DNA of 64,000 bases from HXMU1420-13 sp965228545 (GTDB taxonomy: Bacteria; Bacteroidota; Rhodothermia; Balneolales; Balneolaceae). This document shows positions 18,471-25,973 of this stretch, in pieces (the first letter of the stretch is position 1; each line of letters begins with the position of its first letter). The notes below the pieces were generated by a model. That model worked only from the letters and a program-made list of their open reading frames with translations. It made no database searches and had not been told where the DNA came from. The translations under genes and the position numbers were made by a program. The DNA lies in the NCBI GenBank assembly GCA_965228545.1, contig OZ245822.1, forward strand, positions 3,720,001 through 3,784,000, written 5' to 3'.

Positions 18471-19574
18471 TTATGCAGCTGTCGGTGACCAAGTGAAGTC
18501 TTTATCACCAAATTTTTTGAGCGTTCGATAGTGCGAAGCAACGGCTTCTAGAAAGGTTTCGTGGCAGTTGTATGGGATGCCAAATTCTTTGGCTGTTTCT
18601 TCTACAATTGGGCTGATATCAGGGTAGTGAATGCTACAAATTTTAGGGAATAAGTGATGTTCGATCTGAAAATTTAACCCCCCAACATACCAGCAAAGCA
18701 CCTTATTCTTTCTGGCAAAGTTGTTGGTAGTAAGCATCTCATGTATTACCCAATGGTTTTCAATCATGTTTTCCTCATTGGGCAATGGGTGGGTGGTACT
18801 CTCAACCACATGCGCCAACTGAAAAATAATACCTAATATTAGGCCGGCTGAAAGATGCACAGTTAAAAAGCCGATTAGATATTGCCACCAGGTGATATCG
18901 AGTAGCATTAACGGCAGAACAATGGTTAAGGTGTACACTACTATTTTTGTGATGATGAGTTTAACCCACTCTTTTGTAGGGTGTTTTTTGTTCTCATACG
19001 GACCTAAGGGAGATTTAAAGAAGTACCAGTAGTCTTTAACAAACACCCAGAAAATAGTAGCAAAACTATACGCAGGAAATGCGAGTACATGCTGAAAGCG
19101 ATGAACAGGTTTATACTCGGTATGTGGGGATAACCGGATAAACTCAGCTACTTCAAGATCTTCATCATGGCCGTGAATATTTGTGTAAGTGTGATGAATG
19201 ATATTATGCGTGATTTTCCAGATGTAGCCGTTAGCACCAACTAAATCGAACATGGTGCCAAGAATGTTATTTACGGTGGGGTTTGATGAATAGGCTCCAT
19301 GCAGGGCATCGTGCGTTACAGCAAAACCAATTCCCGCCATTCCTATTCCCATAATAAGGCATAGCAACCACATCACTTCTACCGAAAAACCGGCAGTTAG
19401 AATCAATACAAAAGGCACCCAATACAACGACAGAATTGCAATAGTTTTTATTACCATAGCAGTATTTGCATGCTTTGAAATACCTTTTTCTTCGAAATAG
19501 GCATTCACACGTTTTTTTACGGCTCTGCTAAATTCCTTGTCAATTTTGTTATTAAAAGTAACCAGAGAAGGCAT
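18471..19574 (-). CDS. membrane fatty acid (acyl-lipid/acyl-CoA) desaturase
   Basis: A 367-residue di-iron desaturase with four membrane helices. The three histidine boxes are present: HDALHG, HNIIHHTYTN and QIEHHLFP. The Q-I-E-H-H form of box 3 marks the front-end/delta-6-like (linoleoyl-CoA desaturase) subgroup, although no cytochrome b5 domain is fused. It introduces a double bond into membrane fatty acids, probably for fluidity control. The gene is monocistronic, with its own terminator downstream and a 286-bp AT-rich gap upstream. Confidence 0.9.
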   Translation of the reverse strand: MPSLVTFNNKIDKEFSRAVKKRVNAYFEEKGISKHANTAMVIKTIAILSLYWVPFVLILTAGFSVEVMWLLCLIMGIGMAGIGFAVTHDALHGAYSSNPTVNNILGTMFDLVGANGYIWKITHNIIHHTYTNIHGHDEDLEVAEFIRLSPHTEYKPVHRFQHVLAFPAYSFATIFWVFVKDYWYFFKSPLGPYENKKHPTKEWVKLIITKIVVYTLTIVLPLMLLDITWWQYLIGFLTVHLSAGLILGIIFQLAHVVESTTHPLPNEENMIENHWVIHEMLTTNNFARKNKVLCWYVGGLNFQIEHHLFPKICSIHYPDISPIVEETAKEFGIPYNCHETFLEAVASHYRTLKKFGDKDFTWSPTAA

Positions 19575-19860
19575 AGGCTTTATTTAAAACTGTTTTCAAG
19601 AAGTAGTGAAAATACGAATTTTCAATGCAAACTGAGTAATTCAGTTAATCATTCGTTAACTATGGGCAAGGGAAGGAAATAAAAGCAAGGAATACTTAAG
19701 ATAAGTTCTGCCGCTGCCCGTATTTTAAGCTCTTCTTGCGTCTGAAATGCCATAAATTCTATCTCATTTCAAGAAATATATTTATGCTAATTTTCCATCA
19801 TCCGTATTTAGTGCAATTGACACTCATTGAGGTTTGAGCCTCTTTTTCGCGAAAAAACCT
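19575..19860. other. non-coding gap, no recognisable gene
   Basis: AT-rich sequence between the oxidoreductase stop and the desaturase start, both on the minus strand. It presumably carries the desaturase promoter. A weak GAGG...CCTC hairpin at about 19829-19842, next to a T-run, could end transcription but is not convincing. No ORF or RNA gene is evident. Confidence 0.5.
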
Positions 19861-20835
19861 TTACTTAAGGTAATTAGTAAAAATTTTGGTAATTACATTC
19901 ATGTTTGCAACTGCATCAGATAAAGGAATGGGCACCTCTTTCTTTTCTCGAATGGCATTGCTGAATGCAGCTACTTGCAATTCGTATTGGTTGCAGGGTT
20001 CAAAAAAATGAGTTTTAGATTCTCCGTTTTTTGTTACGGTAACTTTTCGCTGAATTTCGTCGGCGTCGTTAAAAGGAATGCTGATTTCTATTTTACCGCG
20101 GGAGCCATAAATCTGTGCCCGTTGATCTTGAGTTATTTGCATGCCGCACAAAAAGCTGGCTGCTCCGCCCTTAAAAGTTAGCAATGCTGAGGTATAACGA
20201 TCGGTGTTAAAAACAGGGTCAAAGCTCATCATCGATTGTACTTCTAAGGGTTCTGATTGAAACACCCAGCGCGAAAAATTAACACAGTAGCAACCGATGT
20301 CTAATAAACTTCCTCCTCCAAGTTCAGCCTGGTTTTTAATATTATCCGGCTGATTATTGAAGTACGTAAAGGTTGAGTGTGCGTGGCGAATATCTCCGAT
20401 ATCACCGGAATCAATAATTTTACGGATGAAGGCCCACTGTGGATGAAAGCGGTACATGAACGCTTCCATCACCTTTAATTGGGGATGTTTTGATGCGATT
20501 CTAGCTAAATCTAACGCATCCTGATGATTCATAGCCACCGGTTTTTCGCACAAAAGATGTTTACCTGATGTTAGTGCTTTAACCGTATAAGGCACATGTA
20601 AGTGATTGGGTAGGGGATTGTAAATTACATCTATATCCGGATCTTCGAGAAGGTCGTTGTAGTTGCCATAAGCTTTCTCGATTCCTAATCTATGGGCAGT
20701 TTCCATTGCATTTTCCATCGACCGTGATGAAATGGCGACCACACGATTACCCTCCGTTGTTTGAATTGCCGGTATTACATCTTTTACACCAATTTTGGCG
20801 GTACTTAATACGCCCCACCTTAATTCTTTCATCAT
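19861..20835 (-). CDS. Gfo/Idh/MocA family oxidoreductase
   Basis: A 324-residue NAD(P)-dependent dehydrogenase. The N-terminal Rossmann fold (RWGVLSTAKIGVKDVIPAI) lacks a classical GxGxxG but is normal for this family, and it is followed by the EKP motif (CEKPVAMN near residue 97). The C-terminal half is the alpha/beta substrate domain, starting around MEAFMYRFHPQW, with GGGSLLDIGCYCVNF carrying the conserved D-x-G-x-Y. Substrates are usually sugars or cyclitols. Its start overlaps the stop of the beta-propeller gene in a TAATG junction. Confidence 0.87.
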   Translation of the reverse strand: MMKELRWGVLSTAKIGVKDVIPAIQTTEGNRVVAISSRSMENAMETAHRLGIEKAYGNYNDLLEDPDIDVIYNPLPNHLHVPYTVKALTSGKHLLCEKPVAMNHQDALDLARIASKHPQLKVMEAFMYRFHPQWAFIRKIIDSGDIGDIRHAHSTFTYFNNQPDNIKNQAELGGGSLLDIGCYCVNFSRWVFQSEPLEVQSMMSFDPVFNTDRYTSALLTFKGGAASFLCGMQITQDQRAQIYGSRGKIEISIPFNDADEIQRKVTVTKNGESKTHFFEPCNQYELQVAAFSNAIREKKEVPIPLSDAVANMNVITKIFTNYLK

Positions 20836-21716
20836 TACTTAAGTTTCCAAAAATCAACTTTACCGAGCGCAACATAAGGAACTGCTACTACTTTTTCATA
20901 GGGATTAATGGCAATATCAGCCGGACGCCCAGACACTTTGATAAATAGTTCATCCTGCCCGTTAAGCATAATATGTAAGCTTGAATCTTGTTGCGTTGAT
21001 GTAATCAAAGCACCCTCAAAAAACTCGATGCCATCGTAATTATCAGAACCATTAACAGTTCCAAAGATAAGCAATTCCGCGGTTTCGGGATTTAATTGAT
21101 AAATATTTGGACCTTCGCGCCATGGAGCCAATGCCAAATTTCCATTGGGCAATAACGTAATACCATTTGGCATAATTGGTAAATTCTCTATCACCAATTC
21201 ATAGCCGATAGTATTAAACCGATACACTTTTCGCGCCCCGGTATCAGTTACATACAAGGTTCCCTGATTGTCGGCCGCAATATCGTTTAAGAACCGGGGA
21301 TTTTCAGATGAGAAATCTACAAAGCCCAAATGGTTGCCCGATTTCTTATCGAAAAAATGCACACCAGCATGATCTGCAACCCAAAGTGTATCTTCGGTGA
21401 TGAACATGCCACGGCCTGCATCAAAAGGAAAATCTTTTGTGCCAACCAGGAACTTTAACTCAATGATCTCCCCATCCCCGGAAACTTTAGAAATGTAACC
21501 ATTCGCATCTCCAGAAGTATTTCCATTGAAGCAAGACACAAAGTAAACATCTAACTCAGCATCATATCGTACGGCTTCCGGGCCATCAAATCCAGCTATG
21601 GAAAACAAGACATCGTTCGGACCTTGGTTTTGTATCCATTTTGTTTGTGCGATGGCACCGGAATGGATTACAACCAGCAGCAAAGCGTAGATAAATGATG
21701 TAAGCTTTAATTTCAT
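20835..21716 (-). CDS. secreted SMP-30/NHL-like beta-propeller protein
   Basis: A 293-residue exported protein (hydrophobic signal to about residue 23, ending GAIAQ) built of propeller blades. Repeated patterns such as GPEAVRYD, RFLNDIAADNQGTLYVTD and MPNGITLLPNGNLALAP place it with SMP-30/gluconolactonase-like propellers. The enzymatic role is unclear, and the metal-site residues of gluconolactonase could not be assigned by eye. Its start overlaps the nuclease stop by one base (TGATG), so the two are translationally coupled. Confidence 0.75.
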   Translation of the reverse strand: MKLKLTSFIYALLLVVIHSGAIAQTKWIQNQGPNDVLFSIAGFDGPEAVRYDAELDVYFVSCFNGNTSGDANGYISKVSGDGEIIELKFLVGTKDFPFDAGRGMFITEDTLWVADHAGVHFFDKKSGNHLGFVDFSSENPRFLNDIAADNQGTLYVTDTGARKVYRFNTIGYELVIENLPIMPNGITLLPNGNLALAPWREGPNIYQLNPETAELLIFGTVNGSDNYDGIEFFEGALITSTQQDSSLHIMLNGQDELFIKVSGRPADIAINPYEKVVAVPYVALGKVDFWKLK

Positions 21717-22507
21717 CAGCTGGAATAAATTTCGTTAATGAGACCTGCGAGGCGAACTCCTGCCTGAACGATGCGTTTTTCAACCGTTTCAAAATTCAGA
21801 TACATATATTCATAACTCAATCGATCCCCTTCAAAATCATACACTTGAGGAAGTAATGCTTGCGATTCGTATGCCCAATCTAACCACGAAGTGCTTTGCC
21901 ATTCGGCAACTAGTTCATCGGTTAGTTGATCGTCGGAAAAGTCGGCCAATTCCCGGCCGGTATGCTGGCGGCTGTCAATCATTTCGCTGTCCCATACGCG
22001 GTGAAGGTTCGAATTATCGCGAAACCATTGTACGCGAACATCGTTTCCGCCACGATCGGTGCCATTACCAACATGTAAAGGCTGGTGCAAATCACCTACC
22101 AAATGAATCAAAACTTTTAAGTTGATGGCTTCTTGCTCGGGCGATAAACCACCTGCTTTCAGCTCGGTTACCATTTTTTCAATGGCCCAAAGAATATCGC
22201 CTTCTTCCGGGGTTCCTGCTTCTTGGTACGTCATACCCTCAGGGATGGTGCAATAGTGCCAAGGCGCCATAAAGCGGAAGTTGGGATCTGATCGCACTTC
22301 GTCCATCCAAGTAGTTACTTCGGCGATGGAATCTCCGTTTAGTACGCGGGCTACTTCAGCAGCTGCCTTATCGGTTAAAAATTCTGCTGCAATATAACCG
22401 GTTGCACGGTGGCCAACTTGTCCCCAGCGGCGGGTTTCGTTGTTCTCGGTTACTGAATTTGTTGGAAATGTTAGAAGTGCAATAATAACACCGATCAAAA
22501 ATTTCAT
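21716..22507 (-). CDS. secreted S1/P1-type zinc nuclease
   Basis: A 263-residue member of the S1-P1 nuclease/phospholipase C family with a signal peptide. The tri-zinc signatures are visible: the near-N-terminal RRWGQVGHRATGYIA (Trp and His ligands), HYCTIPEG, HLVGDLHQPLHVG (His-Asp-His ligands), GGNDVRV and NLHRVWDSEMI. The family cleaves single-stranded RNA/DNA and removes 3' phosphates. Likely periplasmic or extracellular, supplying phosphate and nucleosides. It is the first gene of a three-gene overlapping unit. Confidence 0.9.
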   Translation of the reverse strand: MKFLIGVIIALLTFPTNSVTENNETRRWGQVGHRATGYIAAEFLTDKAAAEVARVLNGDSIAEVTTWMDEVRSDPNFRFMAPWHYCTIPEGMTYQEAGTPEEGDILWAIEKMVTELKAGGLSPEQEAINLKVLIHLVGDLHQPLHVGNGTDRGGNDVRVQWFRDNSNLHRVWDSEMIDSRQHTGRELADFSDDQLTDELVAEWQSTSWLDWAYESQALLPQVYDFEGDRLSYEYMYLNFETVEKRIVQAGVRLAGLINEIYSS

Positions 22508-22563
22508 ATAGGTAATTGTTGATTTATTAAATAGTGATACAAATTAGGCAAAAAAGGAATACC

Positions 22564-22974
22564 CTATTTAACCATAATGGTTAAATGTTGATTCACCACA
22601 TTAGGGTCGTTTCGCTCGTTGCCTGTTGCTGAGAGAAATAAATTGGTTTTGCCGGGGGCTAGGGCAGTAATGGTGAGCGTGTCGCTTTGTTGTTGAAGAG
22701 AAATGGAGGTTCCTTCAAGCTTCCAGTTTAGCTCCACAGGAGTAAATCTGTTATTGTGCACCTCGTAATCATAATCGTAATAACAGTTATCGATAGTAGC
22801 CGCAAAACGCTCGGATAGCACAATGTTCCAAGTGGTGCCTGTTGAGAGCGTGGTGTCAGGGAGGTTTCCTGTTCTTTTAACAATTATATCACACCTGCCA
22901 CATGAACTCGAGCCAGGATCTGATAGCAGAATTAAAGCAATCACGAAGCCTGTGAGAAAAATTGAAGGGTTCAT
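22564..22974 (-). CDS. hypothetical exported protein
   Basis: I do not recognise this 136-residue protein. It has an N-terminal hydrophobic segment (SIFLTGFVIALILLS) followed by Ser/Cys-rich SSSCGRC, so it is either a lipoprotein or an exported protein with a disulfide. The remainder looks like a beta-sandwich (TWNIVLSERF, VELNWKLEG, LTITALAPGKTNLFLSATG), resembling a single Ig-like or inhibitor-I42-like domain. Its start overlaps the stop of the barrel gene by four bases. Confidence 0.65.
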   Translation of the reverse strand: MNPSIFLTGFVIALILLSDPGSSSCGRCDIIVKRTGNLPDTTLSTGTTWNIVLSERFAATIDNCYYDYDYEVHNNRFTPVELNWKLEGTSISLQQQSDTLTITALAPGKTNLFLSATGNERNDPNVVNQHLTIMVK

Positions 22975-23660
22975 AATTTCAATGGTTTATAGATTACTAA
23001 CTCCAAAGTCAAATACTCTAATTCTTCGAATAAATATGGGCCGGTTGAAAACGAACTTTCTATAAATTCGTTAAGGTTCCATGAAAATCCTATTCCTACA
23101 TGAAAAGACTTAAACAAGAATGTAATTCCCAGTTCCGATGCGAGCGAAACTTTTCCAACGTTTACTTCATCGCTTAAGTTATAGTACTCTTCCATGCCAT
23201 TTCCATTTACACTTTTAACCTTAAATGTGGACGTTAGCGGTGCTCTGATGGAACCTCCAACATGTAGTTTGACCAAATCTTTACCCATGTACAATCCATA
23301 GCGTAATTGTAGATCAGAAAATGAAATCACATCGTTATACTCTTCTTCTGATTGAATAGAATGTAATCGCAGTTGCTGGTAAGACAATCTCGCCGATAGT
23401 AGCACGCCAAATAATGGGTCTATTTTTCGAAATTGGCCAAACTCGATCGAAAAGCGAGGTAAATATGTGCTTCTTCCAAATTTGCCATAATCGGTATATG
23501 TATTTAACTGAGCATCACCAACGCCTACACCAATAAAATAATTTTTACCTTTGCTTGTAGAGATCGGCTGAAAATCCTGCGCCCAAAGTTCTGTGGCCAT
23601 TAAAAGTACGCAGATACCGGTTAGGGCTAACCACTTTCGTATTTGGATGTGATGCTTCAA
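22971..23660 (-). CDS. putative outer-membrane beta-barrel protein
   Basis: A 229-residue exported protein with a signal peptide (WLALTGICVLLMATELWA). Alternating-hydrophobic strands follow, for example YLPRFSIEFGQF, GVLLSARLSYQQL, LQLRYGLYMG and VGIGFSWNLNEF, as in small outer-membrane barrels. No specific family is recognised. It overlaps the UPF0173 hydrolase gene by four bases upstream and the next exported protein by four bases downstream, so the three are probably co-expressed. Confidence 0.65.
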   Translation of the reverse strand: MKHHIQIRKWLALTGICVLLMATELWAQDFQPISTSKGKNYFIGVGVGDAQLNTYTDYGKFGRSTYLPRFSIEFGQFRKIDPLFGVLLSARLSYQQLRLHSIQSEEEYNDVISFSDLQLRYGLYMGKDLVKLHVGGSIRAPLTSTFKVKSVNGNGMEEYYNLSDEVNVGKVSLASELGITFLFKSFHVGIGFSWNLNEFIESSFSTGPYLFEELEYLTLELVIYKPLKL

Positions 23661-24355
23661 ATAATGCTCTCTCCAATTTTCGGAATGCGCACCTTGATAT
23701 CAGTTTCTTCCAGAACTTCTCTAAAGATGTTTGGATCGGCCTCGATAGGTGGCCATGTATTGTAGTGTACAGGAACGGCCATCTCAGGATCAATCATTTC
23801 TACCGCATAGGCAGCTTCTTCAGGACCCATGGTAAAATGATCGCCAATCGGGGCGAATACTAAATGCGGATCGTATAATTCGCCATAGAGTTCCAAATCA
23901 GCAAAAATATTGGTGTCGCCCATGTGATATACGCAAATATCATCCTCAAAAGAGATTATGAGCCCGGCAGGATCACCGGCATATTGCCCATTAAACGATG
24001 AACTGTGATTAGCAGAAACCATAGTAACAGAAAAATCATCGAAATGAACTGTTCCGCCTTTATTAAAAGCAACCGATTGATCTTCTAATAAGCCTTCATT
24101 GCCCAGCAATCCCATTAGCTCTACAATGCCTACAACTGTTGCACCGGTATTTTTTGCAATCTCGAGGGTGTCTCCTAGATGATCTTCGTGGCCATGTGTG
24201 AGCAGGATATAATCCGCTTTTTCAACTTCTTTCAGCTCTTCGGGAGTGGATGGGTTGTGCGATAGAAATGGATCAATATATATGATGTTTCCCTTTGGGC
24301 TGATTAGCTTTACCGCTGAATGTCCCAGCCAAAATGCTTGTGTCTTGAATTCCAT
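23657..24355 (-). CDS. metallo-beta-lactamase-fold hydrolase, UPF0173 family
   Basis: A 232-residue cytoplasmic MBL-fold protein. The zinc motif H-x-H-x-D-H is in LTHGHEDHLGDT near residues 53-62. The family N-terminus FWLGHSAVKL, the ISANHSS-like VSANHSSSFN, YHMGDTNIF with its Asp ligand, and the C-terminal VPVHYNTWPPIE are typical of the YtkL/UPF0173 group. The physiological substrate is unknown. Confidence 0.88.
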   Translation of the reverse strand: MEFKTQAFWLGHSAVKLISPKGNIIYIDPFLSHNPSTPEELKEVEKADYILLTHGHEDHLGDTLEIAKNTGATVVGIVELMGLLGNEGLLEDQSVAFNKGGTVHFDDFSVTMVSANHSSSFNGQYAGDPAGLIISFEDDICVYHMGDTNIFADLELYGELYDPHLVFAPIGDHFTMGPEEAAYAVEMIDPEMAVPVHYNTWPPIEADPNIFREVLEETDIKVRIPKIGESII

Positions 24356-24451
24356 AATAGTTGGTTTATTAAAGTCTCTCGGTTATTATTTGTGGATTCA
24401 CTGAAAGTCTCCACATGTTCGTGTATCTTAAAAAGTATAAAGGAGAAAAAC

Positions 24452-24844
24452 ATGGGATTTTTAGACGCATTTTTTGGAAGAAGCGAGGGAGGCGAAAAGC
24501 CCCAATTTTGGAAAAACATTCAGTCTAATGAGGAAGCGGATGCAATTTTATTGCTATCGTTGGAGCGACCACAAGTGATTCTAAAACACAGTAACCAATG
24601 TGCAACTAGTTATTTTGCGAAAAAGAATCTTGAACTTATCCCTTCAGAAGATCTGGAAATGGCAGATTTTTACATTATTGATGTCATCCGGCAACGCTCA
24701 TTGTCGCGCTATTTGGAACTAAAAGTGCAAGTCCGCCACGAATCACCCCAACTACTGGTACTGATAAATGGAGAAGTAGCTTGGCACGGTTCACATCATC
24801 AGGTTCAATCTGAGTACTTACTTCAAACTCTAGGGGAAGCTTAA
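24452..24844 (+). CDS. ytxJ: monothiol bacilliredoxin-like protein YtxJ
   Basis: A 130-residue thioredoxin-fold protein of the YtxJ/DUF2847 family. The single active-site cysteine sits in HSNQCATSYFAKK near residue 53, and the C-terminal YLELKVQVRHESPQLLVLINGEVAWHGSHHQV carries the typical cis-Pro strand. YtxJ proteins are thought to remove bacillithiol from protein thiols. The ATG at 24452 is preceded by AAAGGAGA, a good Shine-Dalgarno sequence, so an upstream in-frame extension is rejected. It is divergent from the UPF0173 gene. Confidence 0.85.
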   Translation: MGFLDAFFGRSEGGEKPQFWKNIQSNEEADAILLLSLERPQVILKHSNQCATSYFAKKNLELIPSEDLEMADFYIIDVIRQRSLSRYLELKVQVRHESPQLLVLINGEVAWHGSHHQVQSEYLLQTLGEA

Positions 24845-24849
24845 TTTAT

Positions 24850-24997
24850 CTCCGAGTGCTCAGTGGTGCATCATTGTTTAACCACAGAGAGCACAGAGGA
24901 CACAAAGCGTGGTGAATGAATAGTACATGAATCATGAGTGTCGAAATAATAATTATCTCTGCGAACTCAGAGTGCTCAGTGGTGAATTATTTAACCA
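24850..24997. repeat. imperfect direct/inverted intergenic repeat
   Basis: A GTGCTC-A-GTGGT arm (24856-24867) faces ACCAC-AGA-GAGCAC (24881-24894), forming a hairpin. A second copy of the first arm (AGTGCTCAGTGGTGAAT, 24971-24987) follows about 115 bp later. The sequence resembles the ACCACAGAG/CACAGAG family of short intergenic repeats seen in many genomes. There is no ORF in the region 24845-25058. Confidence 0.6.
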
Positions 24998-25058
24998 AAG
25001 TGTAGTTTCAAATGCTTAGCTAACAGATAGGGTGTATAAGTTTCAGCAATAACATTGA

Positions 25059-25970
25059 TCAAGCTCTGGGATGAAATTGTTTGTGAACCTGATGGAGTAA
25101 ACTACGATCTACATGGGTATAGATTTCGGTGGTAAGGATGGAGGAGTGTCCCAGCATTTCCTGAACGGCACGTAAATCTGCACCGCCTTCAAGTAAATGG
25201 GTGGCAAAGGAATGCCGAAATATATGTGGATATACATTTTTAGTGATATCAGCAGCTTTAGCTGCTTTTTGTACAATATTCCAGACGCTCATCCGGGTTA
25301 GAGCCCCGCCGCGCTGATTTAAGAAGACTTTATTTTTTGCTTTATCAGCTTTTTCCGAATTAAAAAAAAGAGGTCGAACATGTTCGATATAATGTTCTAA
25401 AGCATCCTGAGCGTGTTCACCTACGGGCACCAAACGCTCCTTGCTTCCTTTCCCGATCACGCGAATAAAGCCAATTTCAAAAAAAAGACGATCCGTTTGA
25501 AGATCAGTTAATTCACTCACTCGCATTCCGGTTCCATACAAACATTCGAGAATGGCTTTATCTCTGATGCCCGCCGGTTTCGAGGTGTCGGGAGAATCTA
25601 GCATCGCAAAGATTTCTTCCGGATTGAGTATGGCAGGAAGTTTCTTTGCTTTTTTTGGAAGTTCAATTAATTCAGCAGGATTAGCTTTCGTAAATCCTTC
25701 GACCATCGCAAATTCATGAAATCCTCGAATGCTGGAAATATTTCGGGCTAAAGAAGATGCAGAAAGTAGCTCATTATCGATCAGATAATCTAAAAATGAT
25801 TCGATATGTGAAAGTGTAACCCCCGAAAGATCGTTGAATTTATACTCCAGGGTCATGAAATCGAGATAACGTTTAAGATCGTTTTCGTAAGAAACTACAG
25901 AGTTTTTTGATAAGCCTTTTTCGAGCTTTATAAATTGAAGGTATAGATCCAGTTCTTGTTTAAAATGCAC
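25059..25970 (-). CDS. xerD: tyrosine recombinase, XerC/XerD type
   Basis: A 303-residue site-specific recombinase with an N-terminal SAM-like core-binding domain (1-90) and a C-terminal catalytic domain. All catalytic residues are present: R150 (GTGMRVSEL), K174, H249 and R252 (HIFRHSFATHLL), H275 (LGHSS) and Y284 (EIYTHV). Length and sequence fit chromosome-dimer resolution recombinases rather than an integrase. It is encoded three bases downstream of the 7TM-HD gene, on the same strand. Whether it is XerC or XerD is not certain. Confidence 0.9.
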   Translation of the reverse strand: MHFKQELDLYLQFIKLEKGLSKNSVVSYENDLKRYLDFMTLEYKFNDLSGVTLSHIESFLDYLIDNELLSASSLARNISSIRGFHEFAMVEGFTKANPAELIELPKKAKKLPAILNPEEIFAMLDSPDTSKPAGIRDKAILECLYGTGMRVSELTDLQTDRLFFEIGFIRVIGKGSKERLVPVGEHAQDALEHYIEHVRPLFFNSEKADKAKNKVFLNQRGGALTRMSVWNIVQKAAKAADITKNVYPHIFRHSFATHLLEGGADLRAVQEMLGHSSILTTEIYTHVDRSLLHQVHKQFHPRA

Positions 25971-25973
25971 GGC

